Shown in pieces: positions 1 to 4,798 of a DNA stretch of 8,384 nucleotides. Position numbers and translations under genes: made by a program. The stretch spans positions 1-8,384 of the forward strand of contig JAOUNW010000091.1 in the NCBI GenBank assembly GCA_029880755.1, written 5' to 3'. The notes below the pieces were generated by a model. That model searched no databases and was not told the origin of the DNA. It saw nothing but the letters and a program-made list of their open reading frames with translations. How positions within the stretch are numbered: position 1 is the stretch's first letter; every line of letters begins with the position of its first letter. The DNA is from Gammaproteobacteria bacterium. GTDB lineage: Bacteria; Pseudomonadota; Gammaproteobacteria; Acidiferrobacterales; SZUA-150.

Positions 1-67
1 CTTGCTCCAGCAACCTGACTGCTTCTTGTTTGAATTCCTTGGTAAACGTCTTTCTCTTGCTTGTCAT
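1..67 (-). CDS. IS3-family transposase OrfA, N-terminal fragment (partial)
   Basis: The ATG is at 65-67, with a GGAGG Shine-Dalgarno 6 nt upstream. The 22 visible codons (MTSKRKTFTKEF...) are identical at DNA level to the first 67 bases of orfA at 1725-1791. The frame is open to the window edge, so this is cut by the window rather than shown to be a pseudogene. In the full copy this protein is the helix-turn-helix DNA-binding half of the transposase. Whether this copy is functional cannot be judged from here. Confidence 0.9.
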   Translation of the reverse strand, partial: MTSKRKTFTKEFKQEAVRLLEQ

Positions 68-77
68 GTGACACCTC

Positions 78-123
78 CAGAGGCATTATCCTCTTAGTTG
101 CAGAGGCATTATCCTCTTAGTTG
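78..123 (-). repeat. 23-bp perfect tandem duplication in IS leader
   Basis: Bases 78-100 and 101-123 are identical (each begins CAGAGGCATT on the plus strand). The other IS copy has the unit once, at 1693-1715. On the IS coding strand the unit spans the candidate -10 (GATAAT) and a small AGAGG/CCTCT inverted repeat, so the duplication doubles both just upstream of the orfA ribosome binding site. Replication slippage is the simplest origin. Confidence 0.95.
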
Positions 124-124
124 G

Positions 125-150
125 GTGTCTATGAAATGCGGGGTGGTTCA
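125..150 (-). repeat. Left terminal inverted repeat (IRL) of the left IS copy
   Basis: The reverse complement begins TGAACCACCCCGCATTTCAT and is identical over 26 bp to 1665-1690. The TG end agrees with the 5'-TG...CA-3' termini usual in IS3-family elements. The terminal base is position 150; the 12-bp word at 151-162 lies just outside. Confidence 0.88.
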
Positions 151-162
151 CTCTGACCCCAA
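151..162 (-). repeat. TTGGGGTCAGAG word abutting IS end (copy 1)
   Basis: Read on the minus strand this is TTGGGGTCAGAG, directly adjacent to the IS left end at 150. The same word, in the same orientation relative to the IS, precedes the second copy at 1653-1664, and it occurs a third time at 2934-2945 away from an IS end. Outside these 12 bases the flanks of the two IS copies differ, so the shared word is either the insertion target or an unrecognised extension of the element. Similar GGGGTCAGAGT strings are, as I recall, common dispersed repeats in proteobacteria; this is unverified. Confidence 0.8.
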
Positions 163-172
163 TCTCACGTAG

Positions 173-1399
173 TTACTGTCGACACTCCATAGTCACTGTG
201 TCGTACCAGGGTCCTTGATCAGCTCCCGTACCGGTACACGCGGGACGATAAACCATCATGTGTGGGTATTCATTTTGAGGGAGAGGATCTGGTTTCCAGC
301 TACATTTCTGATCCTTAAGGCAGTCGGTTTCAATATAGGTATCTGCTCCTGAAACTGAAATAATTGCCGGTGGTTCCGTCCTGGGTCCCCAATTAAATGG
401 AGCATTTATAACTCCCCCATCTGTCACAACCCGCGTTTTTGTTCCACCATTACTCTTCAATACATAGGAGGTTTCGCTTGCATGTATATTCCCCTCCGAC
501 AATGCTTTAAGTGCCACAACGTTATTGTTGTCAGTGCTTATCGCATCTATTCCTGTTCCATGTATATGCACCTCACCCAAGTTACTGAATGACTGGACCG
601 CAATAATGTTGCTCGTAGCAATACCTGGATCGGATAATGCCCGAATATTAGACCCATAAACATGAACTATCCCAGAAGACACATCTATGGCGATTACTTT
701 TGCATTGTTCCTGGTCCCAATCGCAGTTATTTCTGAACCAAAAAACCAGGTCTCTGCACAAGTACTGGTATAGGCGTTGGCTATAGGAAAAGTATCAGGA
801 TTGGTTTTGGCTGTAAGCTTACTGCTTGTCCAATAGTGTTTCGAGTTCCCTGTTGTACAATTTAGGTCGTACCACAGCTGACCATTACCAATAAGCTCGA
901 TGTTTGAATACGAGGAGTTCCCATCACCCGTCCAAAGTATTCCAAAAAAAGTATCTTTGGTATCTATAGTTAGGTCCTGAAAGGACAAACTAGTACAGTT
1001 ATTGATTGCCAAGCCATATCCGGTAGCACCATCCGCCGCGCTGATTATTGAGTGTTCCCGTCCGGCACCCCGAAAGGTTACAAATCCCCTTTGATCACAA
1101 AACGCCCCAACATCCCCAGCATTCTCTGGAGTTGGTACATAAAAGAGCCCGGGGCCTATATCCACTATGACTGGATCTGTTTTGCTGGGAATTGGGCTCC
1201 GATGCGTCTTTGCTGGATCAATACCCCATAGCCACTCTAGCGTATCTACTAGGGAGGTGAAGCAGTTATCCAGTTGAACCCCTCCTGCGTTGCAGTTTTT
1301 CCTCAACTGAATTTCAGAAGCATCACTATCTATTACGGCTAAAACTGGTTGAGATAACAAAATACTTAATAAAGAAAGGCCAAATACTATATTTTTCAT
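173..1399 (-). CDS. Secreted probable right-handed beta-helix protein, function unknown
   Basis: This 408-aa protein begins with a signal peptide (MKNIVFGLSLLSILLSQPVLA, cleavage likely near residue 21), so it is exported. Residues about 75-120 resemble the start of a pectate-lyase/pectinesterase-type helix (PVIVDIGPGLFYV, then TFRGAGREHSII). About 125-330 is a series of short strands with Asn, Gly and Ser turns (INNCTSLSFQDLTID, GSEITAIG, GSNIRALS, GTGIDAIS), as in parallel beta-helices. Ten cysteines suggest disulfides. No catalytic residues of a known lyase or esterase are recognised, so an adhesin or surface role is only a guess. The start at 1399 is chosen because AAGGAGAA lies 8 nt upstream and the signal peptide starts there; the frame stays open up to an ATG at 1522, but that adds 41 charged residues before the signal. 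The gene is flanked by two outward-pointing IS copies. Its stop is 10 bp from the repeated word at 151-162, with no visible terminator. Confidence 0.8.
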   Translation of the reverse strand: MKNIVFGLSLLSILLSQPVLAVIDSDASEIQLRKNCNAGGVQLDNCFTSLVDTLEWLWGIDPAKTHRSPIPSKTDPVIVDIGPGLFYVPTPENAGDVGAFCDQRGFVTFRGAGREHSIISAADGATGYGLAINNCTSLSFQDLTIDTKDTFFGILWTGDGNSSYSNIELIGNGQLWYDLNCTTGNSKHYWTSSKLTAKTNPDTFPIANAYTSTCAETWFFGSEITAIGTRNNAKVIAIDVSSGIVHVYGSNIRALSDPGIATSNIIAVQSFSNLGEVHIHGTGIDAISTDNNNVVALKALSEGNIHASETSYVLKSNGGTKTRVVTDGGVINAPFNWGPRTEPPAIISVSGADTYIETDCLKDQKCSWKPDPLPQNEYPHMMVYRPACTGTGADQGPWYDTVTMECRQ

Positions 1400-1521
1400 C
1401 CTTACTTCTCCTTGTCTATTTTGGTTAGTTCCAGTAATTACATCTAGGTCGGAGCAAGAACTACGTAGAAGCGATCCTTTACTACGATCTAATTTTTTAT
1501 TACGACGCCAATTATGCCACA

Positions 1522-1551
1522 ATCATAATGAGCTTGTTTATCAATCCACAA
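1522..1551 (-). promoter_or_regulatory. Candidate sigma-70 promoter for the beta-helix gene
   Basis: On the minus strand TTGTGG (-35) and TATGAT (-10) are separated by 18 bp. Transcription would start near 1515 and leave a leader of roughly 115 nt before the ATG at 1399, which also argues against the longer reading frame start at 1522. The rest of the 1400-1652 gap shows only a run of eight C at 1593-1600 and no clear gene. This is motif matching by eye only. Confidence 0.35.
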
Positions 1552-1652
1552 TTGATTCTGATATCGCGCCCAAGCTAGGCGTCGACCATTATCCCCCCCC
1601 TACACCGGCACCTGCTTATACACCGCAACGTAGAAGCTGAACCACAGTATAT

Positions 1653-1664
1653 TTGGGGTCAGAG
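1653..1664 (+). repeat. TTGGGGTCAGAG word abutting IS end (copy 2)
   Basis: This directly precedes the complete IS at 1665. Its last three bases, GAG, are repeated at 2912-2914 on the other side of the IS and are the likely target duplication. The wider flank (TATATTTGGGGTCAGAG) is close to the copy at 2930-2945 (GTATTTGGGGTCAGAG), so the target was probably one of a closely spaced pair of such words. Confidence 0.8.
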
Positions 1665-1690
1665 TGAACCACCCCGCATTTCATAGACAC
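1665..1690 (+). repeat. Left terminal inverted repeat (IRL)
   Basis: This 26-bp repeat starts TGAACCACCCCG. Compared with the reverse complement of 2886-2911 it differs only at positions 6, 17 and 20. It is the transposase binding and cleavage end. Confidence 0.9.
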
Positions 1691-1707
1691 CCAACTAAGA
1701 GGATAAT
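1680..1707 (+). promoter_or_regulatory. Candidate weak transposase promoter at the IS left end
   Basis: TTCATA, partly inside the terminal repeat, and GATAAT are separated by 16 bp, just upstream of orfA. IS3-family elements commonly have a weak promoter overlapping the left repeat. A 5-bp inverted repeat (AGAGG at 1698-1702, CCTCT at 1709-1713) lies against the Shine-Dalgarno GGAGG at 1714-1718; it could form a small hairpin in transcripts entering from outside. Confidence 0.35.
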
Positions 1708-1724
1708 GCCTCTGGAGGTGTCAC

Positions 1725-2021
1725 ATGACAAGCAAGAGAAAGACGTTTACCAAGGAATTCAAACAAGAAGCAGTCAGGTTGCTGGAGCAAGGTCACCAAT
1801 CACCGGTCGAGATTGCCCGGGAACTGGGCGTCAGACGAAACCAGCTCTATAAGTGGCAGGAACAGATCCACAGGAGAGGCACTGAGGCCTTCCCCGGCAA
1901 AGGCCGGCGCTCGGGTAAAGACAATGAGCTGGCCAAACTGAAACGAGAGAATGACCGGCTCAAGGAGGAAAATGAAATCCTAAAAAAGGCCGCACGGTAC
2001 TTTGCCAGGGAATCCGAGTGA
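1725..2021 (+). CDS. IS3-family transposase OrfA (HTH protein)
   Basis: This 98-aa protein is the DNA-binding half of the IS3 transposase. Residues 8-47 form the HTH region (FTKEFKQEAVRLL, then EIARELGVRRNQLYKW), which recognises the terminal repeats. Residues 66-88 are a leucine-zipper-like coiled coil with heptad leucines L72, L79 and L86 for multimerisation. The start ATG has a GGAGG Shine-Dalgarno 6 nt upstream. The length is usual for the family. The 3' end carries the slippery heptamer at 1982-1988, and its TGA overlaps the orfB start by 4 bases. Alone it would act in binding and regulation; fused to OrfB by frameshifting it forms the active transposase. Confidence 0.95.
   Translation: MTSKRKTFTKEFKQEAVRLLEQGHQSPVEIARELGVRRNQLYKWQEQIHRRGTEAFPGKGRRSGKDNELAKLKRENDRLKEENEILKKAARYFARESE
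1982..1988 (+). other. Programmed -1 frameshift site (A AAA AAG)
   Basis: In the orfA frame the bases read CTA AAA AAG, which is the canonical A AAA AAG slippery heptamer used by many IS3 elements. After a -1 slip the frame (GGC CGC ACG GTA CTT ...) is open without stops into orfB at 2018, giving an OrfAB fusion of about 384 residues. A downstream stimulatory structure was not worked out. Confidence 0.85.
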
Positions 2022-2881
2022 GGTACCGGTTCATTCAACAGCAGCAACATCAGCACCGTATTGCGCATTTATGTCAGGCCATGAACGTTAGCCGGTGCGG
2101 TTACTATGCCTGGATTGCCCGCGCACCCAGTGCGCGGGAACAGGCCAATAATGCATTGCTTGAGAAGATTAAAGTCATCCATCAGCAACACCGATCCACC
2201 TGTGGCAGTGATAAAACCTGGCGACTCCTCAAACAACAAGGTGAGACCTGTGGCCGTCATCAGGTAGCACGATTACGGCGAACCCATGGCATCGAAGCCA
2301 TTCGTATGAAACGGTTCAAGGCCAGTCGCGGGGCACGTAACAATGAACCTGTGTCCGACAATGTCCTGAACCGGCAATTTACCACCTCTCAACCGGATCA
2401 GGCCTGGGTGACCGACACCACCTTCATTCCGACCCGCCAGGGTTGGCTGTATCTGGCTACCGTGATGGATCTGTACTCAAGGAAGGTGGTGGGTTGGGCC
2501 ATGGGCAATAGCAATAATAAACAACTGGTCTGTAATGCCTTAACCATGGCCATCCAGCATCGACAGCCTAAACCCGGACTTTTGCATCACTCCGATCAAG
2601 GCATCACCTACACCAGTGCCCAATACCGGGAACTGCTGAAACAACATAAGATGATTGCCAGTATGAGCCGTAAAGGCAACTGCCATGATAATGCCGTGGC
2701 CGAGAGCTTCTTCGCTAACTTAAAGAATGAATTAATCTATCACAGGGATTTTACAACAAGAGAAGAAGCAAGATGCGCCATCTTCGATTACATCGAACTG
2801 TTTTATAACCGCAAACGCCTGCATCAAACCCTCAACTACCAAACACCCGAGGAGTATGAAACAATGCAGGCGGCTGCTTAA
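2018..2881 (+). CDS. IS3-family transposase OrfB (DDE integrase domain)
   Basis: This 287-aa protein carries the catalytic core. Residues about 45-95 match the HTH_21-type region upstream of the integrase (CGSDKTWRLL...RRTHGI). The rve integrase core follows, with catalytic D133 (WVTDTTF), D193 (HHSDQG) and E229 (NAVAESFFANLK). The D193-E229 gap of 35 residues is the DD(35)E spacing of the family. The C-terminal YNRKRLHQTLNYQTPEEY is a family signature. The GTG at 2018 overlaps the orfA stop, but the main product is probably the OrfAB fusion made at the slippery site. No stop or frameshift interrupts it, so this copy looks active. Confidence 0.95.
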   Translation: MRYRFIQQQQHQHRIAHLCQAMNVSRCGYYAWIARAPSAREQANNALLEKIKVIHQQHRSTCGSDKTWRLLKQQGETCGRHQVARLRRTHGIEAIRMKRFKASRGARNNEPVSDNVLNRQFTTSQPDQAWVTDTTFIPTRQGWLYLATVMDLYSRKVVGWAMGNSNNKQLVCNALTMAIQHRQPKPGLLHHSDQGITYTSAQYRELLKQHKMIASMSRKGNCHDNAVAESFFANLKNELIYHRDFTTREEARCAIFDYIELFYNRKRLHQTLNYQTPEEYETMQAAA

Positions 2882-2885
2882 CTCT

Positions 2886-2911
2886 GTGTCTGTGGAATGC
2901 GGGGTAGTTCA
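2886..2911 (+). repeat. Right terminal inverted repeat (IRR)
   Basis: This repeat starts 5 bases after the orfB stop and ends GGGGTAGTTCA. It is the inverse of 1665-1690 with three mismatches, and is followed directly by GAG, the second half of the putative target duplication. Confidence 0.9.
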
Positions 2912-2935
2912 GAGTATTTGAGTATTTGAGTATTT
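2912..2935 (+). repeat. Three tandem copies of GAGTATTT
   Basis: Three exact 8-bp units (2912-2919, 2920-2927, 2928-2935) link the IS right end to the third GGGGTCAGAG word. Removing the IS and one GAG gives GGGGTCAGAG, TATTT, then two more GAGTATTT units, then GGGGTCAGAGTAAAA. The array could therefore have grown by slippage between two neighbouring words. Confidence 0.85.
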
Positions 2936-2945
2936 GGGGTCAGAG
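2934..2945 (+). repeat. TTGGGGTCAGAG word (copy 3, unoccupied)
   Basis: This is the same 12-bp word as at 1653-1664 and, inverted, at 151-162, here followed by TAAAA instead of an IS end. Its presence without an attached IS shows that the word exists independently of the element, at least at this place. Confidence 0.8.
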
Positions 2946-2977
2946 TAAAAACTCTTGATATAAAGTAAACAGCAACC

Positions 2978-3008
2978 ATTATACACTCGGATCCTGTTTC
3001 CCTGACAA
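2978..3008 (-). promoter_or_regulatory. Candidate promoter downstream of hipA, no gene attached
   Basis: On the minus strand TTGTCA and a perfect TATAAT are separated by 19 bp, slightly longer than ideal. It would fire leftwards across the GGGGTCAGAG word into the IS right end, where there is no minus-strand gene. It may be a leftover from a gene displaced by the insertions, or chance. The 2912-3033 gap shows no convincing terminator for hipA. Confidence 0.25.
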
Positions 3009-3033
3009 GATATTTCGACGATCCTCTCTACGC

Positions 3034-4404
3034 TTAACCAACTGCCAATTTCAGCTTCTGCTCCATCTGCCGGCAGGTGCTCTCCAGGTGTTTGCGATTT
3101 TCCACCGGCACCGATTCAATTTGGTTCATGCGATGGACGAACTCCTCCCCTAGCGGCAAAACCGTTTCTATGGTTGAGCGCAGTGTCTGGCGTGTGATGC
3201 CGAGGTTTTTGCTGAAATGCAACAAGGCCTCGCTGAAGTTAATGACGCTATCACCTTTGCCAAAAGCACCGTAATCACCGAAAGACATGGACACCATTAA
3301 GTCGTGTTTGCGGTAGGCACGCATGGGCGTGGGGTCGTACACAGGACTGAAGCCTATCTGGTCTCCGAATTGTCGCAATGATAAATTTTCCAGATGCAAA
3401 TCACCGTTGCCGGTAACAAAGGAAAGCAATAACCGTTTTAGTAAATGCTGTTTACTCTGCGCCGGGTGAGACACCAATGGTATGGGTGAACGATCAAAGG
3501 CGCGGCCGATGTCGTCATACGTACCGCTGTAGTGGTTGGTGATTCTCCGGTCACCGCTTGCCATAACGGAATAAAGTGTTTCCGTAAAAATGGGTTTGCC
3601 ATGCGCCGTGCGGTCAAACCGTTCAATAGCAATAGCGGGTATGCCATTAATATCAGTTAACCAGTATCGTGGTGTTTCGAATCCCGCCTCTTTGTGTACC
3701 TCCAGCGCCAGCGCCTCAAGCGCAGCAATCCCGGGATAGGTTTCCTTTTCCAGCTTTAGAATAATATCCGTGCGGTCGTCGCTGAGTTGGCGTCGGGGCA
3801 AGGCAACGCGTCCGTCCCAGCCGCTTGCCGGGATAGATAACAACAACTTGGGAATGGCGCCACCGACACTGGGCGTGGGGCCCAGGGCTTCCAATACGGA
3901 GTCCGCATCGTCATCCAGCCAGGTGAGAAACTCCTTAAGAGACAGTCCGAATTTATCGCTGACTTGAAAAAATGGAGTGGGTATTGCATCGTTGTACCAG
4001 GCACTCGCCTTGCTATCGTCTTCAAAAATATCCAGGTGACCGATACCACCGTGGCCCGACATCATCAGAATGGCCCAATCGCTATCGAACCCAGGTGCGG
4101 GTTGCCTGCCCTGTTGTTCCAGGTAGGACAAAATCAGCCGCCGTTGAAAATTCGACTCGCTGGCAGGAGGAATAAGCGACTGAATTTGAGGCTGGAAATC
4201 AAAATACGGTGTGCGTTCCCAGACCAATGTGTTGTTGCCGACAAACCCAGTTGGATAGAGCACACTCAAACCGGGCAGCCCGGTTTCCAGGTAGTCTGGC
4301 TCGTAGGTGAAGCGGCATTGGCGGTCGGTAACGGTAAGGTGGCCCATTTTGACAGGTGCCACCCCGGCGCGCGTCCAGATGACGGCATGACGGTCGGCGG
4401 CCAC
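3034..4404 (-). CDS. hipA: HipA-type serine/threonine kinase toxin
   Basis: This 456-aa protein is close to the E. coli HipA length (440 aa). The N-terminal Couple_hipA-like subdomain (about 5-110) is fused to the kinase, unlike split HipBST systems. The Gly-rich loop is PSVGGAIPK (178-186); its Ser179 aligns by eye with the HipA autophosphorylation serine (S150 in E. coli). K217 (IILKLE) is the likely ATP-contacting lysine. The catalytic loop is GNGDLHLEN (332-340) with D335 and N340, and the metal aspartate is D357 (VYDPTP). HipA kinases inactivate an aminoacyl-tRNA synthetase (GltX for E. coli HipA) and trigger growth arrest; the target here is unknown. GTG is taken as start: it is 2 nt after the hipB stop, with AGGAG about 9 nt upstream. 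All key kinase residues seem present, so the toxin is probably active. Confidence 0.9.
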   Translation of the reverse strand: MAADRHAVIWTRAGVAPVKMGHLTVTDRQCRFTYEPDYLETGLPGLSVLYPTGFVGNNTLVWERTPYFDFQPQIQSLIPPASESNFQRRLILSYLEQQGRQPAPGFDSDWAILMMSGHGGIGHLDIFEDDSKASAWYNDAIPTPFFQVSDKFGLSLKEFLTWLDDDADSVLEALGPTPSVGGAIPKLLLSIPASGWDGRVALPRRQLSDDRTDIILKLEKETYPGIAALEALALEVHKEAGFETPRYWLTDINGIPAIAIERFDRTAHGKPIFTETLYSVMASGDRRITNHYSGTYDDIGRAFDRSPIPLVSHPAQSKQHLLKRLLLSFVTGNGDLHLENLSLRQFGDQIGFSPVYDPTPMRAYRKHDLMVSMSFGDYGAFGKGDSVINFSEALLHFSKNLGITRQTLRSTIETVLPLGEEFVHRMNQIESVPVENRKHLESTCRQMEQKLKLAVG

Positions 4405-4406
4405 AG

Positions 4407-4673
4407 CTACTCTCCTGTGTCCGGTTTTCCGTCAAAGAGACTGCGACTCATTAGGCCCTGCAAGGTCGGATCGTTGGGTGTTAAGGTAAGGCGCAGACCC
4501 ACGGCATTAGCCAGGCGAACCAGCGTGGAAAACCGAATATCGTCCGCCTGTTTGGCCTTGGACAACATGCTTTCGCCAACCCCGGCCTTCTCAGCAATCA
4601 TTTTCTGATCCAGGCCTTGCCGCTTGCCCGCCTCTACAATTTCTTCAATGAGCGTAAGAATGACATCATGCAT
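4407..4673 (-). CDS. hipB: HipB-type antitoxin and autorepressor (XRE-family HTH)
   Basis: This 88-aa protein is the same length as E. coli HipB. Residues 12-62 form a Cro/C1-type helix-turn-helix domain (LDQKMIAEKAGVGESMLSKA, then FSTLVRLANAVGLRL), which binds operator DNA as a dimer. The last 20 or so residues look like a flexible tail, as in HipB. It precedes hipA by 2 nt, the standard antitoxin-first order, and would both neutralise HipA and repress the operon. The Shine-Dalgarno AGG is 8 nt before the ATG and lies inside operator O1. Four candidate operators occupy the upstream 125 bp, consistent with autoregulation. Confidence 0.88.
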   Translation of the reverse strand: MHDVILTLIEEIVEAGKRQGLDQKMIAEKAGVGESMLSKAKQADDIRFSTLVRLANAVGLRLTLTPNDPTLQGLMSRSLFDGKPDTGE

Positions 4674-4678
4674 AATAA

Positions 4679-4694
4679 TTACCTAATAAGGTAA
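4679..4694. promoter_or_regulatory. hipBA operator O1 (candidate)
   Basis: On the hipB coding strand this reads TTACCTTATTAGGTAA, with TTACC and GGTAA half-sites 6 bp apart. It lies between the likely transcription start and the hipB ATG and contains the hipB Shine-Dalgarno. It is the best-matched palindrome together with O4. Confidence 0.7.
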
Positions 4695-4705
4695 ATAATA
4701 GGCAT

Positions 4706-4735
4706 AATATAGCATAATTTACTGTATAAGGTAAA
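4706..4735 (-). promoter_or_regulatory. Candidate hipBA promoter
   Basis: On the minus strand TTTACC (-35) and TATATT (-10) are separated by 18 bp. The -35 lies inside operator O2 and transcription would start just before O1, so HipB bound there would block RNA polymerase. The region is very AT-rich and other -10-like hexamers exist nearby. Confidence 0.45.
4719..4734. promoter_or_regulatory. hipBA operator O2 (candidate)
   Basis: The coding strand reads TTACCTTATACAGTAA, matching O1 in the first half-site and with one change in the second (AGTAA). It lies 40 bp upstream of O1 and covers the likely -35. Confidence 0.65.
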
Positions 4736-4742
4736 TAATTAT

Positions 4743-4758
4743 TTACTCTATACGGTAA
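4743..4758. promoter_or_regulatory. hipBA operator O3 (candidate)
   Basis: The coding strand reads TTACCGTATAGAGTAA. Its start is 24 bp from that of O2, so O2 and O3 form a close inner pair separated by 8 bp. Confidence 0.65.
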
Positions 4759-4782
4759 TTTATAAATATATTTAGCTCCATT

Positions 4783-4798
4783 TTACCGTATTCGGTAA
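4783..4798. promoter_or_regulatory. hipBA operator O4 (candidate)
   Basis: The coding strand reads TTACCGAATACGGTAA, with intact TTACC and GGTAA half-sites. It is 40 bp from O3 and directly touches the stop codon of the upstream membrane-protein gene at 4799-4801. Confidence 0.68.

Larger units (their letters stand above)
1..150 (-). mobile_element. IS3-family insertion sequence, left copy, cut by window edge
   Basis: This is the 5' end of a second copy of the element seen complete at 1665-2911, here in the opposite orientation. It holds the left terminal repeat (125-150), the leader, and the first 22 codons of orfA; the rest lies outside the window. Compared base by base with 1665-1791 it is identical except for one extra 23-bp tandem repeat in the leader (78-123). 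Its outer side (the right end and any target duplication) cannot be seen. Because the two copies point away from each other, their left ends face the beta-helix gene between them. Near-identity suggests recent activity. Confidence 0.92.
1665..2911 (+). mobile_element. Complete IS3-family insertion sequence, 1247 bp
   Basis: The element is bounded by 26-bp terminal inverted repeats (1665-1690 and 2886-2911) matching at 23 of 26 positions, with TG/CA ends. GAG stands at both sides (1662-1664 and 2912-2914), a 3-bp target duplication typical of the family. It encodes overlapping orfA and orfB joined by an A AAA AAG slippery heptamer, and the DD(35)E residues are present, so it appears fully functional. 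A near-identical inverted copy starts at 150. A left-end boundary at 1665 rather than at 1653 is supported by where the inverted-repeat match stops and by the GAG duplication. Confidence 0.93.

Noticed and set aside
1400..1522. N-terminal extension of the beta-helix protein to an ATG at 1522
   Set aside because: The extension is charged and would bury the signal peptide. A good Shine-Dalgarno and signal sequence support the start at 1399, and the candidate promoter -10 sits at 1522.
1593..1640. Short minus-strand frame ending VAVYKQVPV before a stop, as a possible gene remnant
   Set aside because: It is too short to assign, with no start or homology visible; the run of eight C is within a non-coding gap.
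1653..1690. Longer IS left end starting at TTGGGGTCAGAG
   Set aside because: The right end has no inverse of this word. The inverted-repeat match stops at TGAAC and the GAG duplication places the border at 1665.
151..2911. Classic composite transposon carrying the beta-helix gene
   Set aside because: The right IS has its own GAG duplication on both sides, as expected for a single insertion. The left IS outer end is not in the window, so a shared outer duplication cannot be tested.
2944..3033. Terminator for hipA
   Set aside because: No GC-rich stem followed by a T run is visible on the minus strand; only the palindromic GGATCC occurs.
3964..4608. 214-codon open frame on the plus strand, antisense to hipA/hipB
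   Set aside because: It is the shadow of two well-supported genes on the other strand, has no recognisable domain and an unnatural composition.
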